Positions 1 through 7,616 of a stretch of DNA of 64,000 nt are shown piece by piece. The DNA is from a beta proteobacterium AAP65 (GTDB lineage Bacteria; Pseudomonadota; Gammaproteobacteria; Burkholderiales; Burkholderiaceae_C), in assembly GCA_001295865.1 (NCBI GenBank), contig LJHW01000002.1, positions 310,001-374,000 on the forward strand. The letters run 5' to 3'. Each line of letters starts with the position of its first letter. Position 1 is the stretch's first letter. Under the pieces are notes generated by a model. That model did not search any database. It worked only from the letters and a program-made list of their open reading frames with translations, and was not told the origin of the DNA. Both the position numbers and the translations under genes were made by a program.

Positions 1-478
1 TGCTGCGGCCGTGGAAGGCCTTTTCGTAGACGATGACCTCGGGGCGTTCGATGCCTTTGTCGTGGCCGAACTTGCGCGCGATCTTCAGCGCCGCCTCGTT
101 GGCCTCCAGCCCGCTGTTGCAGAAGAAGGCCCCGGCCAAGCCGGAGATCTCGCACAGCTTGGCGGCGAGTTGCTCTTGCAGCGGGATCTCGTAGTAGTTG
201 CTGCAGTGGATCAGCTGCGTGAGCTGGTGCTGCAGCGCCGGCACGAGCTTGGCGTGGTTGTGGCCCAGGGTGTTGACGGCGATGCCGCCCAGGCCATCGA
301 GGTAGCGCTTGCCGTGGGTGTCCCAGACCCAGCAGCCCTGGCCGTGCGACAGCGCGATCGGCAGGCGGCCGTAGGTGTTCAGCACGTGCGGCATCGGGCG
401 CGCGGGGGCAGCCGCGGCTGCCGGGGTGGCTTGGGCTGCGGCCAGCGTGTTGGCCAGCGCGGTCTCGGGTGCGTTCAT
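1..478 (-). CDS. argD: Acetylornithine/succinyldiaminopimelate aminotransferase, 3' end outside window
   Basis: PLP-dependent class III aminotransferase. In arginine synthesis this family converts N-acetylglutamate semialdehyde to acetylornithine; many members also act in lysine synthesis. Only the first 159 codons are visible. An Ala/Pro-rich lead of about 28 residues precedes the fold; NSGLEANEAALKIAR (about 121-135) is the family signature near the cofactor pocket, and the segment ends at a YEKAFHGRS motif. The catalytic lysine lies beyond the edge. The start at 478 has a GGAAGGA ribosome site just upstream. The neighbouring DUF3579 gene and rpsT match the usual Burkholderiales argD context. 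A different class III aminotransferase cannot be excluded without the C-terminus. Confidence 0.85.
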   Translation of the reverse strand, partial: MNAPETALANTLAAAQATPAAAAAPARPMPHVLNTYGRLPIALSHGQGCWVWDTHGKRYLDGLGGIAVNTLGHNHAKLVPALQHQLTQLIHCSNYYEIPLQEQLAAKLCEISGLAGAFFCNSGLEANEAALKIARKFGHDKGIERPEVIVYEKAFHGRS

Positions 479-505
479 CGTCGTTCCTTCCAGGCCCCAG
501 AACAA

Positions 506-542
506 AATGCCGGCGCTGACGTTTCCGTCACGCTCCGGCATT
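506..542. promoter_or_regulatory. 37-base imperfect inverted repeat in the argD leader
   Basis: Outer arms AATGCCGG (506-513) and CCGGCATT (535-542) and inner arms TGACG (517-521) and CGTCA (526-530) form a two-tier dyad around TTTC. It starts at the predicted argD transcription start, so it could be an operator overlapping +1 or a hairpin at the mRNA 5' end. It does not look like an ArgR box. The inner TGACG-N4-CGTCA resembles MerR-type operators; that link is speculative. Confidence 0.5.
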
Positions 543-546
543 GCGA

Positions 547-574
547 ATTCTAAAGGTGGGCCCCAAGGCGTCGA
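547..574 (-). promoter_or_regulatory. Predicted sigma-70 promoter of argD
   Basis: On the minus strand a TAGAAT -10 element (552 down to 547) follows a TCGACG -35-like hexamer (574 down to 569) with a 16-base spacer. Initiation would fall near 540, giving a leader of roughly 60 bases that begins with the inverted repeat at 506-542. Confidence 0.5.
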
Positions 575-714
575 TGCACATCCAGGCCCTTCAGGCCCGA
601 GGGCCCGGCATGGATGCTGCGACGCAACAAACCCAAGGCACAATGCAGGCCCTGCATGGGCCCCCCAGGCGCCTGCGCTTGAACCCGGCAGGCCCACGAG
701 GCCGGCCGCCTCCG

Positions 715-1032
715 ATGAGCTTCCAAAAACCCCGCCAGTTCACCATCCAGGGCCTGACCCTCGAGGGCCGCACCTTCCGGCCCAGCGACTGGGCCGAGCG
801 CCTGGCCGGTGCCATGTCCTGTTTCAGGCCGGGCGGCGGCGCCGGGGGCATCGCTGCCTACATCGGTTATTCGCCCTACTGCGTGCCCCAAGTGGTCGCA
901 GGGGTGAAGTGCGTGATCGTCAGCGAGGCGCTGCAGGGCATCGAGCCCATGGCCTGGGATTTCGTCATGAACTTTGCGCGGGACAACCACCTGCGTGTGA
1001 CCGAAACCACCCCTGACACTGGCGCTGGCTGA
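715..1032 (+). CDS. DUF3579 domain protein
   Basis: Small protein of 105 residues of unknown function, a family found next to argD/argF and rpsT in Burkholderiales. Recognisable family segments are FTIQGLTLEGRTFRPSDWAE near the N-terminus and a central MSCFRPGG stretch, followed by a Val/Ile-rich core and a mixed C-terminus. No signal peptide or membrane segment. The frame is open further upstream, but residues homologous to the family begin at the ATG at 715; the upstream part is low-complexity Arg/Pro. No strong ribosome site is seen. Its conserved place beside arginine genes suggests an arginine-linked role, unproven. Confidence 0.75.
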   Translation: MSFQKPRQFTIQGLTLEGRTFRPSDWAERLAGAMSCFRPGGGAGGIAAYIGYSPYCVPQVVAGVKCVIVSEALQGIEPMAWDFVMNFARDNHLRVTETTPDTGAG

Positions 1033-1052
1033 ACCCGGTGCCACCAAAAACA

Positions 1053-1076
1053 AAGGGCCCGCTGTTGCGGGCCCTT
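1053..1076 (-). terminator. Rho-independent terminator of rpsT
   Basis: Perfect 10-bp stem (1053-1062 with 1067-1076) around TGTT. Read on the minus strand it is followed by a T-rich tract (complement of ACCAAAAACA, 1043-1052), which suits rpsT. On the plus strand the tail GTTCTTG is weaker, so it may also slow transcripts from the DUF3579 gene. Confidence 0.8.
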
Positions 1077-1102
1077 GTTCTTGCACCTGATCGACCGGTT
1101 CG

Positions 1103-1411
1103 TCAGGCGGCGAGCGCCAGCGCCTTGACCTTGGCGGCCAGACGGCTCTTCAGGCGAGCAGCCTTGTTCTTGTGGAAGATGCCCTTGTCAGCGACCGAGT
1201 CGATGACACTCTGGGCGGTCTTGAAGGTGTCGGTAGCTTTGGACTTGTCGCCACCCAGCACAGCCTTCTGCACGTTCTTGACGACGGTGCGGAAGCGCGA
1301 GCGCGAGCGCAGCGAGGTGTTGGCGGCGTTCAGCTTCACGTCCTGGCGGGCGCGCTTGCGGCCCGAGGCGAGGCGAACGGTTTTCTTCTTGGCTTTGGAC
1401 GAAGTGGCCAT
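1103..1411 (-). CDS. rpsT: 30S ribosomal protein S20
   Basis: Protein of 102 residues binding 16S rRNA early in 30S assembly. It is all-helical and very basic, starting [14 protein letters not shown], with the family segment [15 protein letters not shown] near the end; slightly longer than E. coli S20 (87 residues). A single-gene unit: its own extended -10 promoter lies upstream (1460-1468) and a strong terminator downstream. Transcribed divergently from murJ, an arrangement known from other betaproteobacteria. The start ATG is directly preceded by a 48-base leader counted from the promoter. Confidence 0.96.
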   Translation of the reverse strand: MATSSKAKKKTVRLASGRKRARQDVKLNAANTSLRSRSRFRTVVKNVQKAVLGGDKSKATDTFKTAQSVIDSVADKGIFHKNKAARLKSRLAAKVKALALAA

Positions 1412-1459
1412 GCTTTAGATTCAGCTTTCGAACTGGTCGTGAAGGTGCAAAGACTGTCG

Positions 1460-1468
1460 AGTATAGCA
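1460..1468 (-). promoter_or_regulatory. Extended -10 promoter of rpsT
   Basis: Minus-strand TATACT (1465 down to 1460) is preceded by TG one base upstream (TGCTATACT), an extended -10 arrangement that compensates for the lack of a recognisable -35. It is the mirror image of the murJ -10 at 1509-1514. Confidence 0.55.
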
Positions 1469-1508
1469 TGCTGACGCGGCCTTGCGGTAGCGCAGCTGCC
1501 GGCGTCTC

Positions 1509-1514
1509 TATACT
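1509..1514 (+). promoter_or_regulatory. -10 element of murJ
   Basis: TATACT lies only 10 bases before the murJ GTG at 1525, so a transcript from it would start at or within a few bases of the initiation codon, i.e. nearly leaderless. No convincing -35 was found. Confidence 0.4.
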
Positions 1515-1524
1515 CGCGCCCCTT

Positions 1525-3081
1525 GTGAACCTGCTCAAGGCCGCCTCCACCGTTTCGTTGATGACGCTGATCTCGCGCATCACGGGCCTGGTGCGTGAGC
1601 AACTCGTGGCCGCCACCTTCGGCGCCAGCGCCGTCACCGACGCCTTCAACGTCGCTTTCCGCATCCCCAATCTGTTCCGGCGGCTCTTCGCCGAAGGTGC
1701 GTTTTCGCAGGCCTTCGTACCGCTGCTGGCGGCCACGCGCGCCACCGAGGGTGATGCGCCGACCCGCTTGCTGGTGGACGCCGTGGCCACCGTGCTGGCC
1801 TGGGTGCTGCTGGCCACCTGCGTGGTGGGCGTGGCCGGCGCGCCGGTGCTGGTGTGGATGATGGGATCGGGCCTGGAGCGTTTCGACACGGCCGTGCTGC
1901 TCACGCGCTGGATGTTCCCCTACATCGGCTTCATGTCGATGGTGGCGCTGGCCGCGGCCATCCTGAACACCTGGAAGCAGTTTGTCGTGCCGGCCATCAC
2001 GCCGGTGCTGCTGAACCTGAGCGTCATTGCCGCGGCCTGGTGGCTGGCGCCGCTGATGCCACGCTGGGGCCACGACCCGGTGCTGGCCCTGGCCCTGGGC
2101 GTGATGGCCGGTGGCCTGCTGCAGGCGGCGGTGCAGATACCGGCGCTGGTGCGTGTAGGCTGCCTGCCGCGCATCGGCCTGACGCCGGCGCGCATAGCCG
2201 CGGCCTGGCGGCACCCTGGTGTCAAGCGGGTGCTGAAGCAGATGGCGCCGGCACTGCTGGGGGTGTCGGTGGCGCAGCTCTCTCTGTTGATCAACACGCA
2301 GATCGCCTCGCACGTGGCCGTGGGGGCGGTGTCGTGGCTGACCTATGCCGACCGGCTGATGGAGTTCCCGACCGCGCTGCTGGGTGTGGCCATGGGCGTG
2401 GTGCTGCTGCCGCAGCTTTCGGCCGCGCAGGCGCGTCAGGACACGGCCGCCTTCTCGGGCATGGTCGACTGGGGCCTGCGCCTTGTGTTGCTGCTGGCCC
2501 TGCCCAGCGCGTTGGCGCTGCTGATCTTTCCGCAAGCGCTGGTGGCCGTGCTCTTCCATTACGGCGCCTTCCGCGCCGAAGACGTGGCCATGACGGTGCT
2601 GGCGCTGCGCGGCTATGGAGTCGGCCTGCTCGGGCTGGTGGCCATCAAGGTGCTGGCGCCCGCCTTTTTCGCTCGGCAGGACATCCGCACCCCAGTGAAG
2701 ATTGCCATCGGTGTGCTCGTGGCCACGCAGGCGCTGAACGTGGTGCTCGTGCCATGGCTGGGCCATGCCGGGCTGGCGCTGAGCATCGGCCTGGGGGCGC
2801 TGGTCAACGCCGGTCTGCTGCTGGGCGGCCTGCTGCGCGCGGGCACCTACAGGCCGCAGCCGGGTTGGCTGGGTTTCGCGGCCAAGGTGCTGTTGGCCAA
2901 CCTGGTGCTGGGCGCCGCGCTGGCCGCGGCTGCAGCGGGTATCGACTGGGTGGGCCTGCAGGCGCAATGGGCCTTGCGCGTGGCGGCCGTGGCCGGCGTG
3001 CTGGGTGGCGTGGCGCTGCTGTACTTCGGCGTGCTGGCCGCCTGCGGGCTGCGCCTGCGGCAGTTCATGCGCCGCGGCTGA
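1525..3081 (+). CDS. murJ: Lipid II flippase MurJ
   Basis: Flips the peptidoglycan precursor lipid II across the inner membrane. Protein of 518 residues with about 14 membrane helices of the MOP exporter superfamily. The N-terminus NLLKAASTVSLMTLISRITG and the following GLVREQ, TDAFNVAFRIPNLFRRLFAEGAFSQAF segments are diagnostic. The family N-terminus begins at the GTG at 1525; the frame is open 19 codons further up but that part does not match. No Shine-Dalgarno precedes the GTG and a TATACT element is 10 bases away, so initiation may be leaderless. Followed after 15 bases by the SirB1-like gene. Confidence 0.95.
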   Translation: MNLLKAASTVSLMTLISRITGLVREQLVAATFGASAVTDAFNVAFRIPNLFRRLFAEGAFSQAFVPLLAATRATEGDAPTRLLVDAVATVLAWVLLATCVVGVAGAPVLVWMMGSGLERFDTAVLLTRWMFPYIGFMSMVALAAAILNTWKQFVVPAITPVLLNLSVIAAAWWLAPLMPRWGHDPVLALALGVMAGGLLQAAVQIPALVRVGCLPRIGLTPARIAAAWRHPGVKRVLKQMAPALLGVSVAQLSLLINTQIASHVAVGAVSWLTYADRLMEFPTALLGVAMGVVLLPQLSAAQARQDTAAFSGMVDWGLRLVLLLALPSALALLIFPQALVAVLFHYGAFRAEDVAMTVLALRGYGVGLLGLVAIKVLAPAFFARQDIRTPVKIAIGVLVATQALNVVLVPWLGHAGLALSIGLGALVNAGLLLGGLLRAGTYRPQPGWLGFAAKVLLANLVLGAALAAAAAGIDWVGLQAQWALRVAAVAGVLGGVALLYFGVLAACGLRLRQFMRRG

Positions 3082-3096
3082 CCTAAACTGCACCGG

Positions 3097-3960
3097 ATGT
3101 CCTTGCCTGTGCCCCCGCCCGTGCAGTTTGCAGCGCCCAGCGCGCTTGAATTTTTTGCCTCGCTGGTGGCCGACGATGCCAGCCTGCCCCTGCTGGAAGC
3201 GGCCGTCGCCGTGGCGCAGGACGAGATGCCCGGCCTTGATGTGCAGGCCGCATTGGCCGAGGTGGACACCCTCGCCGAGCGCCTGTGCCGCCGCGTGCCG
3301 GCCGATGCCGCCCCGCTGCAGCGCCTGCGCCTGCTGAACCAGTACTTCTTCCACGAACTTGGGTTCGCCGGCAACGTCAACGACTACCACGACCCCCGCA
3401 ACAGCCTGCTGCCCGAAGTGCTGCGCACACGGCGCGGCATCCCGCTGACGCTGGCGCTGCTGTACATCGAGATCGCGCGGCCGCTGGGGCTGGCGGTGCA
3501 GGGCGTGTCTTTCCCCGGGCACTTCCTGGTGAAGCTGGCGGTGGCGGGTGGCGAGGTGGTGATCGACCCCTTCACGGGCCAGTCGCTCACGCGCGAAGCG
3601 CTGGAAGAGCGCCTGCTGCCCTTCCGCCGCGCCCCCGATGCCGGTTTCAGCGCGCCCACGCTGGCCGCCTGGCTGCAGGCCGCCAGCGCCAGCGAGATGC
3701 TGGCGCGGCTGCTGCGCAACCTGCGGGAGATCCACCGCCAGGCCGGCGACCTGCCGCGCTGGCTGGCCGTGCAGCGCCGGCTGGTGCTGGTGTTGCCGCA
3801 TGCCTGGGCCGAGCACCAGGAGCTGGCCCTGGTCCATGCGCGGTTGGGCGAGCACGACGCCGCAGCGCAGGCTTTGGCGCTCGGCGAGGCCTTGCGCGCC
3901 GACGCTGCGCGTGCCGATGCGCCCACGGCCGACCGGGCCCGCCGGCGCCATGCACCTTGA
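3097..3960 (+). CDS. SirB1-type transglutaminase-like/TPR protein
   Basis: Protein of 287 residues. The first two thirds carry the SirB1 N-terminal (transglutaminase-like) domain: LNQYFFHELGFAGN, then NDYHDPRNSLLPEVL, RRGIPLTLALLYIE, and GVSFPGHFLVK. The C-terminal part contains TPR-like helices (LRNLREIHRQAGDLPRWLAVQ onward). The family is widespread, cytoplasmic and of unclear function; the transglutaminase catalytic Cys is not retained in the RRGIPLTLA segment. It lies in the same direction as murJ and hda with short gaps, probably in one transcript. Confidence 0.8.
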   Translation: MSLPVPPPVQFAAPSALEFFASLVADDASLPLLEAAVAVAQDEMPGLDVQAALAEVDTLAERLCRRVPADAAPLQRLRLLNQYFFHELGFAGNVNDYHDPRNSLLPEVLRTRRGIPLTLALLYIEIARPLGLAVQGVSFPGHFLVKLAVAGGEVVIDPFTGQSLTREALEERLLPFRRAPDAGFSAPTLAAWLQAASASEMLARLLRNLREIHRQAGDLPRWLAVQRRLVLVLPHAWAEHQELALVHARLGEHDAAAQALALGEALRADAARADAPTADRARRRHAP

Positions 3961-3976
3961 AGCCCGCTTGCCGCCC

Positions 3977-4678
3977 ATGAAGCAGATTCCGCTGCCCATC
4001 GGCCCTGCGCCCGCGCCCGACCTGCAGAACTTCCTGCCCGGTGGCAATGCCGCGGCCTTGCAGCATTTGCAGGCGCTGCTGCTGCCAGCCGCCCCGGTCT
4101 ATCTGTGGGGTGCTTCAGGCACGGGCAAGACGCACTTGTTGCGCGGCCTGGCAGCGCGCTGCCAGGCCGAAGGCCAGCGCGTGGGCTGGTTCGACGCCGA
4201 CGAGCCGCTGCCCTGGACGCTGCAGCCCGACTGGGCCCTGGTGGTCATCGACCGCTGCGAAGCGCTGTCGCCAGCGGCGCAGCAGGCGGCCTTCGCGTTG
4301 TTCATCGACGCCACCACGCACGCCGTGCAGGTGGCCGCCGCCGGCCGGCTGCCGCCGGTGGACCTGCCGCTGCGCGACGACCTGCGCACACGGTTGGCCT
4401 GGGGCCATGTCTTCGCGCTGCAGCCCTTGAGCGATGCCGAGACCCGCGCCGCGCTGCGTCGCGAGGGCGACCGCCGCGGCATCCTGCTGCCAGACGAACT
4501 GATGGACCATTTGCTCACCCATTTCCCCCGCGACCTGGGGCACCTGATGAAGCTTTTCGACCGCCTCGACAGCTTTGCCCTTGCAGAGGGCCGGCGCCTG
4601 ACCGTGCCCTTGCTGCGCCGCATGCTGGCCGAACAGCCCGGCGGCACGGCCGCTGCCGACGAGGTGCCTGCCGCATGA
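3977..4678 (+). CDS. hda: DnaA regulatory inactivator Hda
   Basis: DnaA-like AAA+ protein of 233 residues that with the DNA-loaded sliding clamp triggers ATP hydrolysis by DnaA and prevents re-initiation. Starts MKQIPLPIG, containing the clamp-binding type QIPLPI motif at residues 3-8, which supports the ATG at 3977 over the in-frame ATG at 3950 that would overlap the previous gene. Walker A GASGTGKTHLL near residues 45-55; Walker B VVIDRCE; sensor region in LAWGHVFALQPL. No DNA-binding domain IV, as expected. Its stop overlaps the next start (ATGA). Confidence 0.92.
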   Translation: MKQIPLPIGPAPAPDLQNFLPGGNAAALQHLQALLLPAAPVYLWGASGTGKTHLLRGLAARCQAEGQRVGWFDADEPLPWTLQPDWALVVIDRCEALSPAAQQAAFALFIDATTHAVQVAAAGRLPPVDLPLRDDLRTRLAWGHVFALQPLSDAETRAALRREGDRRGILLPDELMDHLLTHFPRDLGHLMKLFDRLDSFALAEGRRLTVPLLRRMLAEQPGGTAAADEVPAA

Positions 4679-5343
4679 ACCTGGCCCTCTTCGACCTCGA
4701 TGGCACGCTGATCCCGAAAGACAGCGACCATGCCTTCGGCGAGTTCCTCATCACGCTGGGCTGGGCCGATGCCGGCACCTTTCGCCGCCGCAACGACGGT
4801 TTCTACGAAGACTACCTGGCCGGCCGGCTCGACATCGACGCCTATGTCGATTTCGCCACCTCGGCCTGGCGCGAACGCAGCCCGGCCGAGCTGGCAAAGG
4901 CCACGGAGCGTTTCCTCGAGATCATCGTGCGGCCCATGCTGCACCCGCAGGCGCTGGACCTGGTGCAGCGCCACCGCGAGGCCGGCGATCTGCTGGCGGT
5001 GGTGACGGCCACCAACGATTTCGTCACGCGGCCGATCGCCCGGCTTTTTGGCGTGGACGAACTCATCGCCACCACGCTGCAGCGTGATGGCGATGGCCGC
5101 GTGACCGGCCGCATCGAAGGTGTGCCGTCTTTCCGCGAAGGCAAGATCACCCGCGTGCAGGCTTGGCTGGCGGCCCGTGGGCAAAGCCTGGCCGAATTCG
5201 AGCGCTGCACTTTCTACAGCGATTCCACCAACGACCTGCCGCTGCTCGAGCACGTCAGCAACCCCGTGGCCACCAACCCAGGCCCGGCGCTGGAGCGCAT
5301 CGCGCTCGAGCGCGGCTGGCCTGTCCTGAAGCTCTTCCCATGA
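4675..5343 (+). CDS. HAD-IB family phosphatase
   Basis: Protein of 222 residues of the HAD subfamily IB (SerB-like) hydrolases. Motif I FDLDGTLI at 5-12 with the nucleophile and acid/base aspartates; motif II VVTATND; motif IV FYSDSTNDLPLL. The cap is a small helical insert after motif I. Members located between hda and pcnB are annotated only as HAD-IB hydrolases; phosphoserine phosphatase activity is possible but not demonstrated. Overlaps hda by 4 bases and pcnB by 4 bases, so translation is probably coupled. Confidence 0.88.
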   Translation: MNLALFDLDGTLIPKDSDHAFGEFLITLGWADAGTFRRRNDGFYEDYLAGRLDIDAYVDFATSAWRERSPAELAKATERFLEIIVRPMLHPQALDLVQRHREAGDLLAVVTATNDFVTRPIARLFGVDELIATTLQRDGDGRVTGRIEGVPSFREGKITRVQAWLAARGQSLAEFERCTFYSDSTNDLPLLEHVSNPVATNPGPALERIALERGWPVLKLFP

Positions 5344-6998
5344 TCAAAAAATTCATCCAGCGCCTGCTGGGCCAGGGCGAAACACCCGGCGCACCGGCAG
5401 CAGCGGCCGCAGCCGCCACCGAGCCGCCCATTCCGCTGGGCCAACGCACCGAGGTGCCGGCCAGCGAACACCGCATCGACCCCACCTTGCTCGACGCCAA
5501 CGCCGTGCGCGTGGTGAAGACACTGAAAGATGCGGGCTACGAGGCCTACATCGTCGGCGGCGCTGTGCGCGACCTGCTGGTGGGCATGCGCCCGAAAGAC
5601 TTCGACGTTGCCACCGACGCCACGCCCGAGCAGGTGAAGTCGCTGTTCCGCCGCGCCTTCATCATCGGCCGCCGCTTCCGCCTGGTGCACGTGGTCTTCG
5701 GCCGCGGGCGCGAGCACGAAACCATCGAGGTGAGCACCTTCCGCGCCTACATGGACCCGGCTGCCACCGATGCCGTGGCCGGCAACGAGAAAACCGCCAA
5801 GAGCGAGATCGCCGACAAGAAGCACGTCGTAGACGCCAGCGGGCGTGTGCTGCGCGACAACGTCTGGGGCCCGCAGATCGAAGACGCCGCGCGGCGCGAC
5901 TTCACCATCAACGCGATGTACTACGACCCGGTGACGCAGACCGTGGTCGATTACCACGGCGGTCTGGCCGACGTGCGGGCGCGGCTGCTGCGCATGATCG
6001 GCGACCCGGCCACGCGCTACCGCGAAGACCCGGTGCGCATCATCCGCGTGGTGCGTTTCGCGGCGAAGCTGGGTTTTGCGCTGGAGCCGGCCACGCTCAA
6101 GCCCATCGCCAAGGCCGCGCCGCTGCTCAGCAACGTGCCCATCTCGCGCCTCTTCGACGAGATGGTCAAGCTGATGCAGACCGGCCACGCGCTGGCCAGC
6201 GTGGAGCAACTGCGCAAGTTCGGCTTGATCGGCGGCAGCCTGAACATCTTCCCGGTGCTCGACGCCGCCCTGGCCCCGTCGCAGCCCAACCCGGTGCGCG
6301 AGAAGTTCGTGCGCCAGGCCCTGCAGGACACCGACACCCGCGTGGCCGAGAACCGCAGCGTGGTGCCCAGCTACATGCTGGCCTGCATGCTGTGGCACGA
6401 CGTGCAGGAGCGCTGGGCCACGCTGCGTGCCGCGGGCGAGCCGCCGGTGCCGGCGCTGCAGCAGGCCATCGACGCGGTGTTCGACGCGCGCATCGGCGAC
6501 ATCTCCGGCCGCGGCAAGCTGGCCGCCGACATGCGCGAGGTCTGGTTGATGCAGCCGCGTTTCGAGCGCCGCACGCCCAGCGGCGCGGCCTCGCTGGTGG
6601 CGCAGGTGCGCTTCCGCGCCGGTTATGACTTTTTGCGTCTGCGCGCCGACTGCGGCGAGGTGCCGCAAGATCTGGCCGACTGGTGGGAAGACTTCCACCT
6701 CGGCAATGACGAAGACCGCGAAGCCCTGCTGCGCGACGTGAAGCCCGCATCGCGCGGCCCCAAGCGTGTGCTGGCGCGCGCTGGCGAAGCGCCCCGCACG
6801 GGCAACGCCGCAGGCGCTGAAGCAGACGAGGGTGGCGAGGGCGATGACGAAGCCGACGAGGCCGACGAGGCCGACAACGCATCCACTGGCGAAACGGCCG
6901 AAGGCAACACCGCCCCGCGCAAACGCCGGCGCCGGCGCCGCCGCCCGGGCGGTGCCCGGCCTGCTGGCGGTGGTGAAGGCGGCCCGCCCGCGGCATGA
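5340..6998 (+). CDS. pcnB: Poly(A) polymerase I
   Basis: Adds 3' poly(A) tails to RNA and so promotes decay. Protein of 552 residues. Nucleotidyltransferase domain: YIVGGAVRDLLVGMRPKDFDVATDATPEQ (about 64-92) with the GG and two catalytic aspartates DFDV; RRDFTINAMYY and the RYREDPVRIIRVVRFAAK RNA-binding signature follow. The MIKKFIQRLLGQ start is shared by betaproteobacterial PcnB. The last 60 residues form an acidic stretch (DEADEADEADNAS) then a poly-arginine block (RKRRRRRRRP). Overlaps both neighbours by 4 bases. Confidence 0.95.
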   Translation: MIKKFIQRLLGQGETPGAPAAAAAAATEPPIPLGQRTEVPASEHRIDPTLLDANAVRVVKTLKDAGYEAYIVGGAVRDLLVGMRPKDFDVATDATPEQVKSLFRRAFIIGRRFRLVHVVFGRGREHETIEVSTFRAYMDPAATDAVAGNEKTAKSEIADKKHVVDASGRVLRDNVWGPQIEDAARRDFTINAMYYDPVTQTVVDYHGGLADVRARLLRMIGDPATRYREDPVRIIRVVRFAAKLGFALEPATLKPIAKAAPLLSNVPISRLFDEMVKLMQTGHALASVEQLRKFGLIGGSLNIFPVLDAALAPSQPNPVREKFVRQALQDTDTRVAENRSVVPSYMLACMLWHDVQERWATLRAAGEPPVPALQQAIDAVFDARIGDISGRGKLAADMREVWLMQPRFERRTPSGAASLVAQVRFRAGYDFLRLRADCGEVPQDLADWWEDFHLGNDEDREALLRDVKPASRGPKRVLARAGEAPRTGNAAGAEADEGGEGDDEADEADEADNASTGETAEGNTAPRKRRRRRRRPGGARPAGGGEGGPPAA

Positions 6999-7501
6999 GC
7001 GCGCGCGTTCGGGCCTGCATCGGCCTGGGCGCCAACCTGGGTGATGCCCGCGCCACGCTGCGTGCGGCCGTGGCGGCCTTGGCAACGCTGCCTGGCACCG
7101 CGCTGCTGCAGGTGTCGCACGTCTACCGCAGCGCGCCGGTGGATGCGCGAGGCCCCGACTTTCTGAACGCCGTGGCCACGGTGGAGACCACGCTCGCGCC
7201 CCTCGAACTGCTGCAGGCGCTGCAGGCTGTCGAACACGCGCACGGCCGCGAACGACCGTTCCGCAACGCCCCGCGCACGCTAGACCTCGACCTGCTGCTG
7301 CACGGCGAAACCGTGATGGAGACGCCTGAGCTCACCCTGCCGCACCCGCGCCTGCACGAGCGCCACTTCGTGCTGGCGCCGCTGCTGGAGTTGGTACCCG
7401 ATCTGCAGCACCCGCTGCTCGGGCCGCTTCAAGCACTGCTGCCGCAGGTGGCGGGGCAGGCTGTGCTTCGCCTGCCCGAGGTGCTGACCGGCGCGCCGTG
7501 A
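6995..7501 (+). CDS. folK: 2-amino-4-hydroxy-6-hydroxymethyldihydropteridine pyrophosphokinase
   Basis: HPPK, 168 residues; transfers pyrophosphate from ATP to 6-hydroxymethyl-7,8-dihydropterin in folate synthesis. Visible family motifs: CIGLGANLGD at the N-terminus, SHVYRSAPV, GPDFLNAVATVET, and the signature RPFRNAPRTLDLDLLLHG with the magnesium-binding Asp pair. The start ATG overlaps the pcnB stop (ATGA). Last gene of the hda-HAD-pcnB-folK chain; the next gene begins after 115 bases that hold a promoter. Confidence 0.95.
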   Translation: MSARVRACIGLGANLGDARATLRAAVAALATLPGTALLQVSHVYRSAPVDARGPDFLNAVATVETTLAPLELLQALQAVEHAHGRERPFRNAPRTLDLDLLLHGETVMETPELTLPHPRLHERHFVLAPLLELVPDLQHPLLGPLQALLPQVAGQAVLRLPEVLTGAP

Positions 7502-7540
7502 GCGCGCGCAGGGCTGGCCGGCCAGGGCGCAGGCCCGTCC

Positions 7541-7577
7541 TAGAATGACCGTGACAGTTTTGTGACTATTGGGTGAC
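7541..7577 (+). promoter_or_regulatory. -10 element and three 11-base-period GTGAC repeats upstream of DUF47-pit
   Basis: TAGAAT at 7541-7546 is a likely -10. Immediately downstream GTGAC recurs at 7551, 7562 and 7573, exactly 11 bases apart. GTGACAG is the reverse complement of the PhoB half-site CTGTCAC, so the pattern fits a Pho box read on the minus strand. Its position at and after the predicted start of transcription would suit repression rather than activation. Confidence 0.5.
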
Positions 7578-7616
7578 GCTGCCTGCACCGGGCCGGCGCG
7601 CCTTTCCGGAGCGAGC

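Noticed and set aside
1336..4047. A 900-codon open frame on the minus strand opposite murJ and the SirB1-like gene
   Set aside because: It is Gln/His/Arg-rich, has no family features, and lies antisense to genes with clear homology. High GC makes such frames common.
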